Assembly (NCBI RefSeq): GCF_004298145.1
Contig: NZ_SCRH01000017.1
Coordinates: forward strand, 87,894 to 151,893
Direction: 5' to 3'
Length of the DNA stretch: 64,000 nucleotides
Source: Mycobacterium sp.
GTDB taxonomy: Bacteria > Actinomycetota > Actinomycetes > Mycobacteriales > Mycobacteriaceae
Shown: positions 46,381-60,982 of the stretch, piece by piece
How the letters are laid out: every line of letters starts with the position of its first letter
Position numbering within the stretch: position 1 is the first letter of the stretch
Notes under the pieces: generated by a model
Told to the model about the DNA's origin: nothing
The model's database searches: none
The model's input: the letters and a program-made list of their open reading frames with translations, nothing else
Made by a program: the position numbers and the translations under genes

Positions 46381-47049
46381 TTAGTCGCGGACCGCGGCCA
46401 GAATGCCGTCGCCGAGCGGGACCAGCGCCGGGGTGAGCCGCTCGTCCTCGGCGATCAGGCGGGCCGCCTCCCGCACCGCGACCACCTCGGCGTCGCGGGC
46501 AGCCGGGTCGCCGGCCCGCCCGCCCAGTGCGGCCCGGTGCACCACGATCACGCCGCCGGGGCGCAGCAACCGGACACCCTCGACGACGTATTCCGGCTGA
46601 TCGATCGGGTCGGCGTCGATGAACACCAGGTCGTAGGACTCGTCGGCGAGCCGGGTGAGCACCTCTTGGGCGCGGCCGCCGATCAGCCGGCTGCGCGACG
46701 GGCCGATGCCGGCCTCGGTGAACGCCTGCTTGGCCAGCCGCAGGTACTCGGGCTCGATGTCGATCGTGGTCAGGACCCCGTCGTCGCTCATGCCCGACAG
46801 CAACCACAGCCCGCTGACGCCCGCGCCGGTGCCCACCTCGGCGACGGCCTTGCCGCCGCTCAGCTTGGTCAGCAGGCTCAACAGCGCGCCGACCGCCGGC
46901 GTCACCGCGCCCGCACCGATGTCCACGGCCCGCTCGCGGGCGGCCGCGAGCAGCGCATCCTCCGATATCGATCCCTCGGCATGGGCAAAAAGCGAGTCGG
47001 CCCGACTGGGTGCTGCTTGGCCGGGGGCTTCTGCGTCGGTGCCGTCCAT
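46381..47049 (-). CDS. SAM-dependent O-methyltransferase (Rv1220c-like)
   Basis: The 222-residue class I methyltransferase of the catechol-O-methyltransferase type has the SAM motif [15 protein letters not shown] at about 69-83, [10 protein letters not shown], and the metal-binding FIDADP. The acceptor is unknown. The ATG at 47049 ([10 protein letters not shown]) is chosen over 47121 because it matches the remembered Rv1220c start. It is divergent from sigE and ends at a strong hairpin. Confidence 0.88.
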   Translation of the reverse strand: MDGTDAEAPGQAAPSRADSLFAHAEGSISEDALLAAARERAVDIGAGAVTPAVGALLSLLTKLSGGKAVAEVGTGAGVSGLWLLSGMSDDGVLTTIDIEPEYLRLAKQAFTEAGIGPSRSRLIGGRAQEVLTRLADESYDLVFIDADPIDQPEYVVEGVRLLRPGGVIVVHRAALGGRAGDPAARDAEVVAVREAARLIAEDERLTPALVPLGDGILAAVRD

Positions 47050-47189
47050 GCCCGCAGCGTATTCCACTTCATCGCGCCGTCCGACAGGCGCGCCTGAACC
47101 GGGCCGCCGCGACACGCCCAACCAGTGCGGCGCGTTTGAGGCGACCGCGTGACGGATATCTCCTGCACAGCGCGGTAATGAAACGGATT

Positions 47190-47205
47190 CTCAGGCTCAG
47201 CTCAG
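47190..47205 (+). promoter_or_regulatory. CTCAG repeats upstream of sigE, possible MprA box
   Basis: CTCAG occurs three times in CTCAGGCTCAGCTCAG, 45 bp before the sigE start. MprA, the envelope-stress regulator of sigE, binds loose direct repeats of this type in M. tuberculosis. The match is suggestive only. Confidence 0.35.
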
Positions 47206-47249
47206 ATTGTTCATATACCGCACATACGCCGATACGCGACGGTGTTCCT

Positions 47250-48005
47250 ATGGATCGCGGAACGTGTTCGGCGGGGAATACCGAACGGCAACTGCCTGTT
47301 GCCGTCGATAACGAAGTGCCAGTGATTGGCGCACCCGATTCGGAGGAATTGATCATCACCACGCTTCTCAGCCCGTCCAGCATGTCTCACGCGCAAGAGC
47401 GCGTCGCCGACGAGTGGGTGGAGCCGTCGGACGCGCCGCAGGGGACCGCGGTTTTCGACGCGACCGGGGACAAGGCGGCGATGCCGTCGTGGGACGAGCT
47501 GGTGCGCCAGCACGCCGACCGGGTGTACCGGCTGGCTTACCGGCTTTCCGGCAATCAGCACGACGCCGAGGACCTCACGCAGGAGACGTTCATCCGGGTC
47601 TTCCGGTCGGTGCAGAACTATCAGCCGGGGACGTTTGAAGGGTGGCTGCACCGCATCACCACCAACCTGTTCCTCGACATGGTGCGCCGGCGCGCGCGCA
47701 TCCGGATGGAGGCGCTGCCCGACGACTACGAGCGGGTGCCCGCCGACGAGCCCAACCCCGAGCAGATCTACCACGATTCACGGCTCGGGCCTGATCTGCA
47801 GGCCGCGCTGGATTCGCTGCCACCGGAATTCCGCGCCGCCGTCGTCCTGTGCGACATCGAAGGTCTGTCCTACGAGGAGATCGGTGCGACCCTGGGCGTC
47901 AAGCTCGGCACCGTCCGCAGCCGCATCCACCGCGGGCGCCAGGCCTTGCGGGACTACCTGGCCGCGCACTCGGATCGGGACGCGCTGCGCGCCCAATCGG
48001 CGTAG
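47250..48005 (+). CDS. sigE: ECF sigma factor SigE
   Basis: The 251-residue group 4 sigma factor has region 2 ([28 protein letters not shown]) and region 4 ([19 protein letters not shown]...[11 protein letters not shown]) almost identical to M. tuberculosis SigE. It directs the response to surface stress and intracellular survival. The N-terminal 70 residues are variable. The ATG at 47250 is chosen for the similarity of the following GNTERQL; an in-frame ATG at 47178 could give a longer form, and SigE is known to use several starts. rseA, its anti-sigma factor, follows after 143 bp. Confidence 0.93.
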   Translation: MDRGTCSAGNTERQLPVAVDNEVPVIGAPDSEELIITTLLSPSSMSHAQERVADEWVEPSDAPQGTAVFDATGDKAAMPSWDELVRQHADRVYRLAYRLSGNQHDAEDLTQETFIRVFRSVQNYQPGTFEGWLHRITTNLFLDMVRRRARIRMEALPDDYERVPADEPNPEQIYHDSRLGPDLQAALDSLPPEFRAAVVLCDIEGLSYEEIGATLGVKLGTVRSRIHRGRQALRDYLAAHSDRDALRAQSA

Positions 48006-48148
48006 CCAACGACGGCCTCGCCGGTCTCGGTGGCGGAGCGATCAGGTAGATATTCAGCGGCTTCGCGCCCGTAGCTGCGGTATTGCGCACCGGCTCGCGC
48101 TACATTCGAGATGAGGTGGCAATAACAGTGAGTGGCGAGGAGTTGGTG

Positions 48149-48544
48149 ATGCCCGATCGTGGACATGTGTTCCGCCGCGCGTTCTCCTGGCTCCCCGCAC
48201 AGTTCGCCTCCCAAAATGACGCGCCCGTCGGCGCGCCCCGCCAGTTCGGTTCCACCGAGCACCTGTCCGTCGAAGCCGTCGCCGCGTTCGTGGATGGTGA
48301 GCTGCGGATGAACGCGCACCTGCGGGCTGCGCATCATCTGGCGATGTGCCCTCAGTGCGCGGCCGAGGTCGACGATCAGAGTCGGACGCGCGCCGCGCTG
48401 CGCGACTCCCACCCCATCCGCATCCCCACCGCGCTGCTCGGAATGCTGGCTGACATTCCGTACGACTCGCCCGACGACTCGACCGGACAGGCATCCGACC
48501 CTTTCGCCGACCGCGATGCCCGTGAACGGCGCAAGCGTCGATAG
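48149..48544 (+). CDS. rseA: Anti-sigma-E factor RseA
   Basis: The 131-residue protein carries a zinc-binding anti-sigma domain with His63-x3-Cys67-x2-Cys70 (HLAMCPQC) after AFVDGELRMNAHLRAA. RseA sequesters SigE and is released by redox change or phosphorylation-driven degradation. The C-terminal tail is shorter and differs from the Gly/Pro tail of Rv1222. The ATG at 48149 follows a strong GGCGAGGAG site; a GTG at 48128 is an alternative. Confidence 0.9.
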   Translation: MPDRGHVFRRAFSWLPAQFASQNDAPVGAPRQFGSTEHLSVEAVAAFVDGELRMNAHLRAAHHLAMCPQCAAEVDDQSRTRAALRDSHPIRIPTALLGMLADIPYDSPDDSTGQASDPFADRDARERRKRR

Positions 48545-48622
48545 CGATCGATTCGCACCCTCGGCGGCGCACCCGCCCCACACGCTCGCTCATGTCGACC
48601 AACGGCGCGCCGTGGATACTAG

Positions 48623-50224
<1,602 letters not shown>

Positions 50225-50647
50225 ATGTTCGCCAACGTCGGCTGGGGAGAGATGCTCGTACTCGTCGTGGTCGGGTTGGTGGTCCTCGGCCCGGAGCGGC
50301 TCCCCGGCGCCATCCGGTGGTCGGCCACCGCGCTGCGCCAGGCGCGCGACTACCTGAGCGGTATGACCAGCCAGTTGCGCGAGGATCTCGGACCCGAGTT
50401 CGACGACCTGCGCGGCCCGCTCAGCGAACTGCAGAAACTGCGGGGCATGACCCCCCGCGCCGCGCTGACCAAGCACTTGTTGGACGGCGACGACTCGTTC
50501 TTGACCGGAAACTTCGACAAACCGGTGAACGGGGCGTCGGCGGAGACGCCGCATCCCGGCCCTCCCGCAGCAGCCAACGGACAGATGTTCCCGGCCGAAC
50601 AGCAGCAGACCGGCGGCCACACTCCGTTCGACACCGACGCGACCTGA
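50225..50647 (+). CDS. tatB: Sec-independent translocase protein TatB
   Basis: The 140-residue protein has the Tat hallmark: a short N-terminal membrane helix (about 8-22) ending in GPERLP, then an amphipathic helix ([12 protein letters not shown]) and a charged tail. TatB with TatC receives folded twin-arginine proteins. The start directly abuts the htrA stop, so they are co-transcribed, as Rv1223-Rv1224. The stop lies inside the terminator shared with mrp. Confidence 0.93.
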   Translation: MFANVGWGEMLVLVVVGLVVLGPERLPGAIRWSATALRQARDYLSGMTSQLREDLGPEFDDLRGPLSELQKLRGMTPRAALTKHLLDGDDSFLTGNFDKPVNGASAETPHPGPPAAANGQMFPAEQQQTGGHTPFDTDAT

Positions 50648-50682
50648 TCCGAAAGGGCCAGCGCTCAGCGCCCTTTCGGATC
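50646..50682. terminator. Bidirectional hairpin between tatB and mrp
   Basis: GATCCGAAAGGGC (50646-50658) pairs exactly with GCCCTTTCGGATC (50670-50682) across 11 nt. The tatB stop overlaps the first arm, and the last codons of mrp form the second arm and loop, so one stem serves both convergent genes and lies partly in coding sequence. Confidence 0.8.
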
Positions 50683-51822
50683 GAGCCCCAGCGACACACC
50701 GGCGAGCCCGCGCTGGCGCGAGGACAAACTATCGGCCACCCCTCGCAACGCCTTGCCCGCCGGCGAATCGGGCGCGCTCATCACCAGCGGGGTGCCGGAA
50801 TCGCCCGCGTCCACCAGCGCGGGATCCAGCGGGATCTGACCCAGCAGCGGCACATCGGCGCCGACCGCCCGGGACAACCGCTCGGCCACTTGTGCGCCGC
50901 CACCCTCGCCGAACACCTTCAACGTGGAGCCGTCCGGCAGGGTGAGCCCGGACATGTTCTCCACCACGCCGGCCAAGCGTTGGCGGGTCTGCAACGCGAT
51001 GCTGCCGGCCCGCTCGGCGACCTCGGCCGCGGCCAACTGCGGCGTCGTCACCACCAAGAGCTCCGCGTTCGGGACCAGCTGAGCCACCGAGATGGCGATG
51101 TCGCCGGTCCCCGGTGGCAGATCGAGCAGCAGGATGTCCAGGTCGCCCCAGTAGACGTCGGCCAGGAACTGCTGTAGCGCGCGGTGCAGCATCGGCCCGC
51201 GCCACACCACCGCCGAGTTGCCCTCGGTGAACTGAGCGATCGAGATGACCCGCACCTCGTGAGCGATGGGCGGCAGGATCATCGACTCGACCTGGGTGGG
51301 CCGGTCGGTGGTGCCCATCATCCGGGGGATGGAATGGCCGTGAATATCGGCGTCCAGCACCCCGACGGACAGCCCGCGCGCGGCCATCGCGACCGCCAGG
51401 TTGACCGTGACGGTGGACTTGCCCACCCCGCCCTTCCCGGACGCGACCGCATAGACCCGCGTCAGTGAATTCGGTTGCGCGAACGGGATAACCGGGTCGC
51501 GGGCGTCACCGCGCAACTGCTTGCGCAATTCGGTGCGCTGCTCGTCGCTCATCACGTCCAGGGTGACCTTCACCGCGCCGGTACCCGGCACGTCGGACAC
51601 GGCCTGGGTGACCCGGTCGTTGATCTCGGTTTTCATCGGACAACCGGCGATGGTCAGGTAGATCGTGACGTGAACCGAGCCGTCGGGCTCGATCTCGACG
51701 CTCTTGACCATTCCGAGCTCGGTGATCGGACGCCGTAGTTCGGGGTCGATCACCTTCCCCAGTGCAGTGCGGATCGCCGCGCTCAGGTCGGCTGCTGTAT
51801 CAGAAGATTCATGGCTGGACAT
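50665..51822 (-). CDS. mrp: Mrp/ApbC-type Fe-S cluster carrier ATPase
   Basis: The 385-residue protein has an N-terminal MIP18-like domain (about 12-95) and a ParA/Mrp ATPase domain with the deviant Walker A GKGGVGKST (129-137) and the LDLPPGTGD switch. Mrp/ApbC proteins carry or insert Fe-S clusters. Length is close to Rv1229c. The ATG at 51822 (MSSHESSDT) is the natural start; the frame upstream runs into the tandem repeat and encodes only repetitive peptide. Confidence 0.9.
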   Translation of the reverse strand: MSSHESSDTAADLSAAIRTALGKVIDPELRRPITELGMVKSVEIEPDGSVHVTIYLTIAGCPMKTEINDRVTQAVSDVPGTGAVKVTLDVMSDEQRTELRKQLRGDARDPVIPFAQPNSLTRVYAVASGKGGVGKSTVTVNLAVAMAARGLSVGVLDADIHGHSIPRMMGTTDRPTQVESMILPPIAHEVRVISIAQFTEGNSAVVWRGPMLHRALQQFLADVYWGDLDILLLDLPPGTGDIAISVAQLVPNAELLVVTTPQLAAAEVAERAGSIALQTRQRLAGVVENMSGLTLPDGSTLKVFGEGGGAQVAERLSRAVGADVPLLGQIPLDPALVDAGDSGTPLVMSAPDSPAGKALRGVADSLSSRQRGLAGVSLGLDPKGR

Positions 51823-51854
51823 CACTGCCGAGTGTAGGCCTGCGCGGCACAGCC

Positions 51855-52022
51855 GTTTGGCGGAGACCCGCTGTGCCCGGCTTCGCCGTGCTTGCGATCG
51901 CCGCTGGGCTGTTTGGCGGCGACCCGCTGTGCCCGGCTTCGCCGTGCTTGCGATCGCCGCTGGGCTGTTTGGCGGCGACCCGCTGCGCCCGGCTTCGCCG
52001 CGCTTGCGATCGCCGCTGGGCT
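51855..52022. repeat. 56-bp tandem repeat, 3 copies (MIRU-like)
   Basis: Three 56-bp units start at 51855, 51911 and 51967 with GTTTGGCGG; they differ at a few bases (GAGACCC in the first, CTGCGCCC in the third). The array fills the gap between the lytic transglycosylase stop (2 bp away) and mrp (32 bp before its start). The 37-bp core beginning GACCCGCTGTGCCCGG is homologous to the array at 28705. Confidence 0.95.
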
Positions 52023-52024
52023 GG

Positions 52025-53248
52025 TCAGCTGGCCGGGCCGGGGGCCGGCTTGGGCGACGTCCCGGCTTGCGGTGCTCCGGCGGCCAGAGGTGGAGCAACG
52101 TCCGGGGGCGGCGGCGCGAACGGCGCCGGGGGCCCCGCGGGCGGCGAACTCTGGGTGCCGATGCAGATCACCGTGCACCCGGGACCGTGGGCCGGCGCCT
52201 GCTGAGGTGTGGGGGTCATCCAGGGGAACATCGGCGGGGGACTGACCAGTGCGGGGCCGCTCAAGTCGATCAGCGGGACGCGCGCCAGCGGGTCGTCCAG
52301 CGGTAGGCCGTTGATGTTCATCGGCAGGTTGGGCCCGAGCCCCTCCGGATGCTCGAGGTGTGCGTCGCCCAGCGGCGGCGGCGGTCCGGTCATCGGCGGC
52401 AGGTCGACCGGCACAACGCCCGTCGCGTATGCCGCCGCCCAGCCCAACACGTTCTGGGCATAGGGCATCGAGTTGTTGTAGCGCAGAATCGCGCTCAACA
52501 CCTGCGACTGATCACGCAGGTTCAGTCCACCGCTACACAGGTACCGGGCAGCCGCGAGGGTGGAGTCGAACAGGTTCTGTGGGTCCGCGACGCCGTCGCC
52601 CTTGCCGTCGGAGGCGTAGCGCGCCCAGGTCCCCGGCAGGAACTGCATCGGCCCCATCGCGCGGGCGTAGGTGACGCGATTGCCGGCGCTGCTCTGGATG
52701 ATGACTTCGTTGCCCAGCAGGGTGCCGTCCAGGGACGGGCCGTAGATCGGGGTGATCGCGGTGCCGCGTGCGTCAACCGCACCGCCGCCCGCGTGACCCG
52801 ATTCGATGCGCCCGATCCCGGCCAGCAGGTTCCAGCTGATGCCGCAGCCCGGGGCGGCGACGGCCATCTTCTGTTCCGCACTGCGGTAGGCGGCCAGTGC
52901 GATGCTCGGAATGCCCAGTGCGCCTGGCGCATTGACGATCATTCTCGGCGGTGGAGCCGATAACGCGGGCTCGGCGACGTGAAAGGCGGTGGGGCCGTGG
53001 TCGATTGCGATGACGGCGGGCCCGGTGAGGTCGGGGAAAGTGGGGGAGACCGCGGCCACCGGAGTGACGGCCGCATGGACCGACGGCATTTGCGCCGGAA
53101 GTTCAGGAGCCGCCCCGCTGACGGCGCCCGCGAAGACCAGCGGAGTAATCATGGCGACGCCGAATATCGGCTTGCGCGAATTTCGAAGTGCTCGCTGCCG
53201 CACAGTCGCGGCGGCCGGGCCCGCACCCCGCCTTCCCCCTATGCGCAC
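52025..53248 (-). CDS. Secreted lytic murein transglycosylase (Rv1230c-like)
   Basis: The 407-residue protein has an N-terminal signal or anchor (about 27-46), a transglycosylase SLT-type domain (about 110-270) with the catalytic Glu in IGRIESGHAGGG and the MGPMQFLPGTW motif, and a long Pro-rich C-terminal tail. It would cut peptidoglycan glycan strands outside the membrane. It is the counterpart of Rv1230c. The MIRU-like array starts 2 bp after its stop. Confidence 0.88.
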   Translation of the reverse strand: MRIGGRRGAGPAAATVRQRALRNSRKPIFGVAMITPLVFAGAVSGAAPELPAQMPSVHAAVTPVAAVSPTFPDLTGPAVIAIDHGPTAFHVAEPALSAPPPRMIVNAPGALGIPSIALAAYRSAEQKMAVAAPGCGISWNLLAGIGRIESGHAGGGAVDARGTAITPIYGPSLDGTLLGNEVIIQSSAGNRVTYARAMGPMQFLPGTWARYASDGKGDGVADPQNLFDSTLAAARYLCSGGLNLRDQSQVLSAILRYNNSMPYAQNVLGWAAAYATGVVPVDLPPMTGPPPPLGDAHLEHPEGLGPNLPMNINGLPLDDPLARVPLIDLSGPALVSPPPMFPWMTPTPQQAPAHGPGCTVICIGTQSSPPAGPPAPFAPPPPDVAPPLAAGAPQAGTSPKPAPGPAS

Positions 53249-53355
53249 TCGACCGTCCTAGGTATGTGAGCTGGGTTAACTTTCTGTTAGCTCGGTGAAT
53301 CAGATCACCATACATAACTCTTGTGACACGAGGGGCGCAATGGTTGAAGTGGTTC

Positions 53356-53898
53356 TCACGTGGATTTCTTAGCCGCGCGGTCTAGGTTGTGGCCCCGCTG
53401 CGCAGGGCCCGCACCCGGGGTCTCGGGCCGCAGATTGGCCAGCAGTTCACGCAGGTCATTGAGCTCGTGACGCAGGTATTCGCGCGTCGCCACCTCGCCA
53501 ACGGCCAGCCGCAGCGCGGCCAATTCGCGGGCCAGGTATTCGGTGTCGGCCTTGGTCTGGGCGGCGCGACGGCGGTCCTCTTCGAGCGTGACGCGGTCGC
53601 GGTTCTCCTGACGGTTCTGCGCCAACAGGATCAGCGGCGCCGCGTAGGCGGCCTGTGTGGAGAAGGCCAGGTTCAACAGGATGAACGGATAGGGATCCCA
53701 GCGCAGTTCCACCGCGAACAGGTTCAGCGCAATCCACACCACCACCAGGATCGTCTGCAGCAGGAGATACCGACCGGTGCCGAAGAAACGCGCGATCGAC
53801 TCGGTGAACTGCCCGACGGTCTCGGGATCCAGCCGCGGCGAGTACCTGCGCGATGTCCGCGGGGTGTACAGCCCCCGCGGCGCCGTGGATTTGCTCAC
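53356..53898 (-). CDS. DUF1003 membrane protein (Rv1231c-like)
   Basis: The 180-residue protein has two membrane helices (about 44-62 and 72-92) with the DUF1003 core FILLNLAFSTQAAYAAPLILLAQNRQ, then a charged coiled-coil-like C-terminus. Function unknown. GTG start at 53898 overlaps the stop of the CBS/MgtE gene (GTGA), so the two form an operon and may act together in magnesium sensing or transport. Confidence 0.85.
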   Translation of the reverse strand: MSKSTAPRGLYTPRTSRRYSPRLDPETVGQFTESIARFFGTGRYLLLQTILVVVWIALNLFAVELRWDPYPFILLNLAFSTQAAYAAPLILLAQNRQENRDRVTLEEDRRRAAQTKADTEYLARELAALRLAVGEVATREYLRHELNDLRELLANLRPETPGAGPAQRGHNLDRAAKKST

Positions 53899-55202
53899 AC
53901 GGACCCTCCCAATCCTTCGAGCCGGCCGGCGGTGTCGAGTTCCTGCATGTCCACGCGCCAGTCGTGCGGCAGCAGGTGGTCGAGCAGGTCGTCGACGGTG
54001 ACAGCGCCCATCAGGTGGTTTTCGTCATCGACCACGGGACCGCACACCAGGTTGTACGCGGCGAGGTAGCGGGTCACCGCGACCAGCGGTGTCTCCGGCG
54101 TCAGGGTGAGCAGCTCGCCGTCGACGATCCCGCCGATCAGTTCGGCCGGCGCCTCGCGAAGCAGTCGCTGCAAGTGCACACATCCCACGTAGCGACCGGT
54201 CGGCGTCGCCGTCGGCGGGCGCGCCACGAACACCATGGACGACAGCGCGGTGGAGAGGTCCGGATCGCGGACCCGGGCCAGCGCCTCGGCGACCGTCGTG
54301 TCGGGAGTGAGCACCACCGGATCGGACGTCATCAGGCCGCCCGCCGTGTCCGGCGAATGCGTCAACAGCCGGCGCACCGGGGCGGACTCGTCGGGGTCCA
54401 TCCGGGTCAGCAGCATCTCGGCGTCGGTGGGGTTCAGCACGCCGAGCAAGTCGGCGGCGTCGTCGGGGTCCATCTCCTCCAGCACGTCGACCGATCTCTC
54501 GGTGCCCAGCTGCGACAGCACATCGGCCTGATCCAGCTCCGGCAGCTCCTGCAGGATGTCGGCCAGCCGGTCGTCGTTGAGCGCCCTGAGTACCTCGTAG
54601 CGGCGCTTGGGCGGCAGGGTGCGAATGGCGTCGGCCACGTCGACCGGCTTGCGGCCTTCGAACTGGTCCAGCAGCTGCGCCACCCCCTGCCCCGGCAGGG
54701 CGAGGGCCGACGGGGTCAGGCCCTGCACGCTCCGCCAGTCCACCACGTGTACGGGTCCGCGCCGTCCCAGCCGTCGCTGGGTGCGTACGGCGACCCGGCT
54801 CACCATCCAGTCGCGTGTTCGGGTCTGTTCGATTCCCAGGTCGGTGACCACCACGTCGAGGCCGGCCAGCTCCGGCAGTTCGGGGTCGTTGACCTTGACC
54901 TGGGTGTCCAGCGCCTGGCCGATCGTCAGCACCTCGCCGGGGCGCTGCACGAAGCGGCGCAGGGACACGTTGCCGGTGCTCAGCGTCACGGCGTTGGGCT
55001 CGATGGAGGCGACCCGCAGGATCGGGATGAAGATGCTGCGCCGGGTCGCCAGGTCGACGACCAGTCCCAGGACGCGCGGTTGCTGGCGGACGATGCTGAT
55101 GCTGATCACAACGTCGCGGACCCGACCGACGGATTCGCCGAGTGGACCCAACACCAACATTCGCGCAAGCCGCGCGATGTACACCCTGTTGACCGATCCC
55201 AT
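53895..55202 (-). CDS. MgtE-N and CBS domain protein (Rv1232c-like)
   Basis: The 435-residue protein has an N-terminal beta-barrel-like PRC region, an MgtE N-domain with repeated DxxD helical turns (LNDDRLADILQEL, LEEMDPDDAADLLG) at about 185-285, and a CBS pair (about 290-420). It lacks the MgtE membrane channel, so it is probably a cytoplasmic Mg2+ or nucleotide sensor. The ATG at 55202 gives 435 residues, as in Rv1232c. It is coupled to the DUF1003 gene. Confidence 0.87.
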   Translation of the reverse strand: MGSVNRVYIARLARMLVLGPLGESVGRVRDVVISISIVRQQPRVLGLVVDLATRRSIFIPILRVASIEPNAVTLSTGNVSLRRFVQRPGEVLTIGQALDTQVKVNDPELPELAGLDVVVTDLGIEQTRTRDWMVSRVAVRTQRRLGRRGPVHVVDWRSVQGLTPSALALPGQGVAQLLDQFEGRKPVDVADAIRTLPPKRRYEVLRALNDDRLADILQELPELDQADVLSQLGTERSVDVLEEMDPDDAADLLGVLNPTDAEMLLTRMDPDESAPVRRLLTHSPDTAGGLMTSDPVVLTPDTTVAEALARVRDPDLSTALSSMVFVARPPTATPTGRYVGCVHLQRLLREAPAELIGGIVDGELLTLTPETPLVAVTRYLAAYNLVCGPVVDDENHLMGAVTVDDLLDHLLPHDWRVDMQELDTAGRLEGLGGSV

Positions 55203-55273
55203 GGAAGTAGAGCCTAGGCAGCCGACGGTCCGTTGGCAGATAACGCGGGCCGGCGTCGCGGACAGGGATGCCG

Positions 55274-55885
55274 TTAATGCGTGCGCAGCGCGAAGAGCAC
55301 AATCACCAAAGTCACTACCAGAGTGGCGATTCCGATGACGATGCCCGCGACAGCCAGGCCGAAACCCTCCTGCCGGGTCCGCTTGATTTGATCCAGGGCG
55401 ATCGCGCCCAGCACCATGGCCACTATCGAGCCGATGCAACACAACAGGCCGGTGAACGACGCGATCAGCGAAGCGATCGCCAACGGGTTCGTCCCGGGCA
55501 CTGCTCCCTGCGAGGCATAGCCGCCCTGGTAATCCGGCGGCGGGTAAAAGCCGCCGGGATATCCGGGAGGCCCGTAGCCGGGGGGCGGGCCGCCGTACTG
55601 CGGTGGGGCCGTCGGATAGGGCGATCCGCCGTAACCGGGCGGCCGCTCGTACCCCGGTGGTGGGGGAACGGGCGGGGGGTACGACGGGGGATAACCCATC
55701 GGGTAGTCGGGGGGATAGCCCGGGGGCGGATACGCCGGGGGCGCCGGCCCGGCGGCCGGTGGCGACGCGGGCGGTTCCCAGGGGGCCGGCTGATCCTGCT
55801 GCTCAGAGGCTCCGCTGCCGGCGGTGGGCGAGTCGGGTTTGTCGTCGTGGGCACTCTCGCCGAAGCCGCCGCCGGGAGTTGTCAT
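55274..55885 (-). CDS. Proline/tyrosine-rich DUF4190 membrane protein (Rv1233c-like)
   Basis: The 203-residue protein has a long N-terminal Pro/Gly/Tyr-rich region of PPGY-type repeats (about 25-120) and a C-terminal pair of membrane helices in a DUF4190-like unit (SLIASFTGLLCCIGSIVAMVLG and a second helix). Such proteins are common actinobacterial membrane scaffolds of unknown role. The ATG at 55885 is preferred to 55894. It precedes the MgtE/CBS gene by 71 bp. Confidence 0.8.
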   Translation of the reverse strand: MTTPGGGFGESAHDDKPDSPTAGSGASEQQDQPAPWEPPASPPAAGPAPPAYPPPGYPPDYPMGYPPSYPPPVPPPPGYERPPGYGGSPYPTAPPQYGGPPPGYGPPGYPGGFYPPPDYQGGYASQGAVPGTNPLAIASLIASFTGLLCCIGSIVAMVLGAIALDQIKRTRQEGFGLAVAGIVIGIATLVVTLVIVLFALRTH

Positions 55886-56068
55886 GGTGTTCAACCTAAC
55901 TCATGGGTAGGGGGCGGCTGCGGGTGTGAAACGTCCGCGCGCCGCGGCAGCCCGGTCCGCTTACCGCCACTCGGCACACCGTGTTTCCGCAGGTGGCGAA
56001 AGGTCGCTGGATAGGCTGGGGAGGACCTGAGATGAAACGATGGCCAAGGCGGAGGAGAATGAACGGCG

Positions 56069-58959
<2,891 letters not shown>

Positions 58960-58970
<11 letters not shown>

Positions 58971-59799
58971 CCGGGAGGTCGCGCGGCGCACCGCGATCTG
59001 GGCCGTCATCGACATCGTGGTCGTGGTGTATGCGTTGCTGCCGGTGTTGTGGATCGTCAGCCTCTCCCTGAAACCGACGTCAACGGTCAAGGACGGCAAG
59101 CTGATTCCGTCGTCGGTATCCTTGGACAACTACCGCGGCATTTTTCGCGGTGACTTCTTCAGCTCGGCGCTGATCAACTCCGTCGGGATCGGGTTGATCA
59201 CCACCGCGATCGCGGTAGCGCTCGGTGCGATGGCGGGCTACGCGATCGCCCGCCTGGATTTTCCGGGCAAGCGGCCGCTGGTGGGCGCCACCCTGCTGGT
59301 CACCATGTTTCCGGCGATCTCGTTGGTCACGCCGTTGTTCAACATCGAACGCTTCGTCGGCCTGTTCGACACCTGGCCGGGCTTGATTCTGCCCTACATC
59401 ACGTTCGCGCTGCCGCTCGCGATCTACACGTTGTCGGCTTTTTTCCGTGAGATCCCCTGGGATCTGGAGAAGGCGGCAAAAATGGACGGCGCCACGCCGG
59501 CTCAGGCCTTCCGCAAGGTGATCGTCCCCCTGGCGGCGCCCGGCGTCGTGACCGCGGCGATCTTGGTGTTCATCTTCGCCTGGAACGATCTGCTGCTGGC
59601 GTTGACGCTGACCGCCACCAAGGCCGCGGTCACCGCGCCGGTGGCGATCGTGAACTTCAGTGGCAGTTCGCAGTTCGAGGAGCCGACCGGATCGATCGCG
59701 GCCGGTGCGGTGGTGATCACCGTCCCCATCATCGCGTTTGTTCTAATTTTCCAACGACGAATCGTCGCCGGGTTGACCTCCGGCGCTGTGAAGGGATGA
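58960..59799 (+). CDS. sugB: Trehalose ABC transporter permease SugB
   Basis: The 279-residue MalG-type permease has six membrane helices and the EAA loop [23 protein letters not shown], close to Rv1237 throughout. The ATG at 58960 overlaps the end of sugA by 11 bp; a GTG at 58951 would add three residues. It forms the membrane channel with SugA. Confidence 0.92.
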
Positions 59800-59803
59800 C
59801 GCG

Positions 59804-60982
59804 ATGGCCGAGATTGTGCTGGACCATGTCAGCAAAAGCTACCCCGACGGTGCCGTGGCGGTGCGAGACCTTGACATCACCATTGCCGACGGCGAATTCC
59901 TGATCCTGGTCGGCCCGTCGGGCTGCGGCAAGACCACGACGCTGAACATGATTGCCGGGCTTGAGGATATCTCCTCGGGTGAGTTGCGCATCGGCGGTGA
60001 ACGGGTGAACGAGCGAGCACCCAAAGACCGGGATATCGCGATGGTGTTCCAGTCCTACGCGCTGTACCCGCACATGACGGTGCGGCAAAACATCGCGTTT
60101 CCGTTGACGCTGGCGAAGGTGAAGAAGCCCGAGATCGAGCAGAAGGTCTCCGAGACCGCCAAAACCCTTGATCTCACCGATTTCCTGGACCGTAAGCCAT
60201 CGCAGCTGTCCGGTGGTCAGCGCCAGCGGGTGGCGATGGGTCGCGCGATCGTTCGTCATCCCAGGGCGTTTTTGATGGACGAGCCGTTATCCAACCTGGA
60301 CGCCAAACTGCGGGTCCAGATGCGCGGCGAGATCGCCAGGCTGCAGAAGAGGCTGGGCACGACGACCGTCTACGTCACCCACGACCAGACCGAGGCCATG
60401 ACCCTGGGTGACCGCGTGGTGGTGATGCATTCCGGCGTCGCACAACAAATCGGCACACCGGACGAGCTGTACGAACACCCGGCCAACTTGTTCGTCGCGG
60501 GCTTCATCGGTTCGCCGGCGATGAATTTCTTTCCCGCCGCGTTGACGCCCGTCGGCCTGACGCTGCCGTTCGGGGAGGTGATGCTCAAACCGGAAACCCG
60601 AGAGGTGATCGCCCGGCGTCCCACACCGGACAACGTCATCGTAGGTGTGCGACCCGAGCATCTGTCCGACGCCGCGTTGATCGACGGTTACCAGCGCATC
60701 ACTGCGCTGACCTTCGAGGTGAAAGTCGACTTGGTCGAATCGCTGGGTGCTGACAAGTATGTGTACTTCTCCACCCCGGCGTGGGCCGCGCACTCGGCCC
60801 AACTGGACGAACTGGTCGCCGAGGGTGACGCACACGAAAATCATTTTGTGGCAAGGGTTCCCACCGAATCCAAAGCGGTCATCGGGCAGTCGATCGAATT
60901 GGCGTTCGACACGACAAAGCTGGCGGTCTTCGACGCCGGCTCGGGGGCCAACCTGACCATCGCGCCGTCGGGTTCGCTATGA
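59804..60982 (+). CDS. sugC: Trehalose importer ATPase SugC
   Basis: The 392-residue MalK-type ATPase has Walker [10 protein letters not shown] (about 37-45), Q-loop, signature [13 protein letters not shown], Walker [12 protein letters not shown] and an H-loop in YVTHDQTEA, then a C-terminal TOBE regulatory domain. It powers trehalose uptake. The ATG lies 4 bp after sugB. Its stop overlaps a SUFU-domain gene (ATGA). Confidence 0.95.
   Translation: MAEIVLDHVSKSYPDGAVAVRDLDITIADGEFLILVGPSGCGKTTTLNMIAGLEDISSGELRIGGERVNERAPKDRDIAMVFQSYALYPHMTVRQNIAFPLTLAKVKKPEIEQKVSETAKTLDLTDFLDRKPSQLSGGQRQRVAMGRAIVRHPRAFLMDEPLSNLDAKLRVQMRGEIARLQKRLGTTTVYVTHDQTEAMTLGDRVVVMHSGVAQQIGTPDELYEHPANLFVAGFIGSPAMNFFPAALTPVGLTLPFGEVMLKPETREVIARRPTPDNVIVGVRPEHLSDAALIDGYQRITALTFEVKVDLVESLGADKYVYFSTPAWAAHSAQLDELVAEGDAHENHFVARVPTESKAVIGQSIELAFDTTKLAVFDAGSGANLTIAPSGSL

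Noticed and set aside
47178..47249. Longer SigE start at ATG 47178
   Set aside because: The extra 24 residues do not resemble known SigE and overlap the likely promoter/MprA region; kept only as an alternative.
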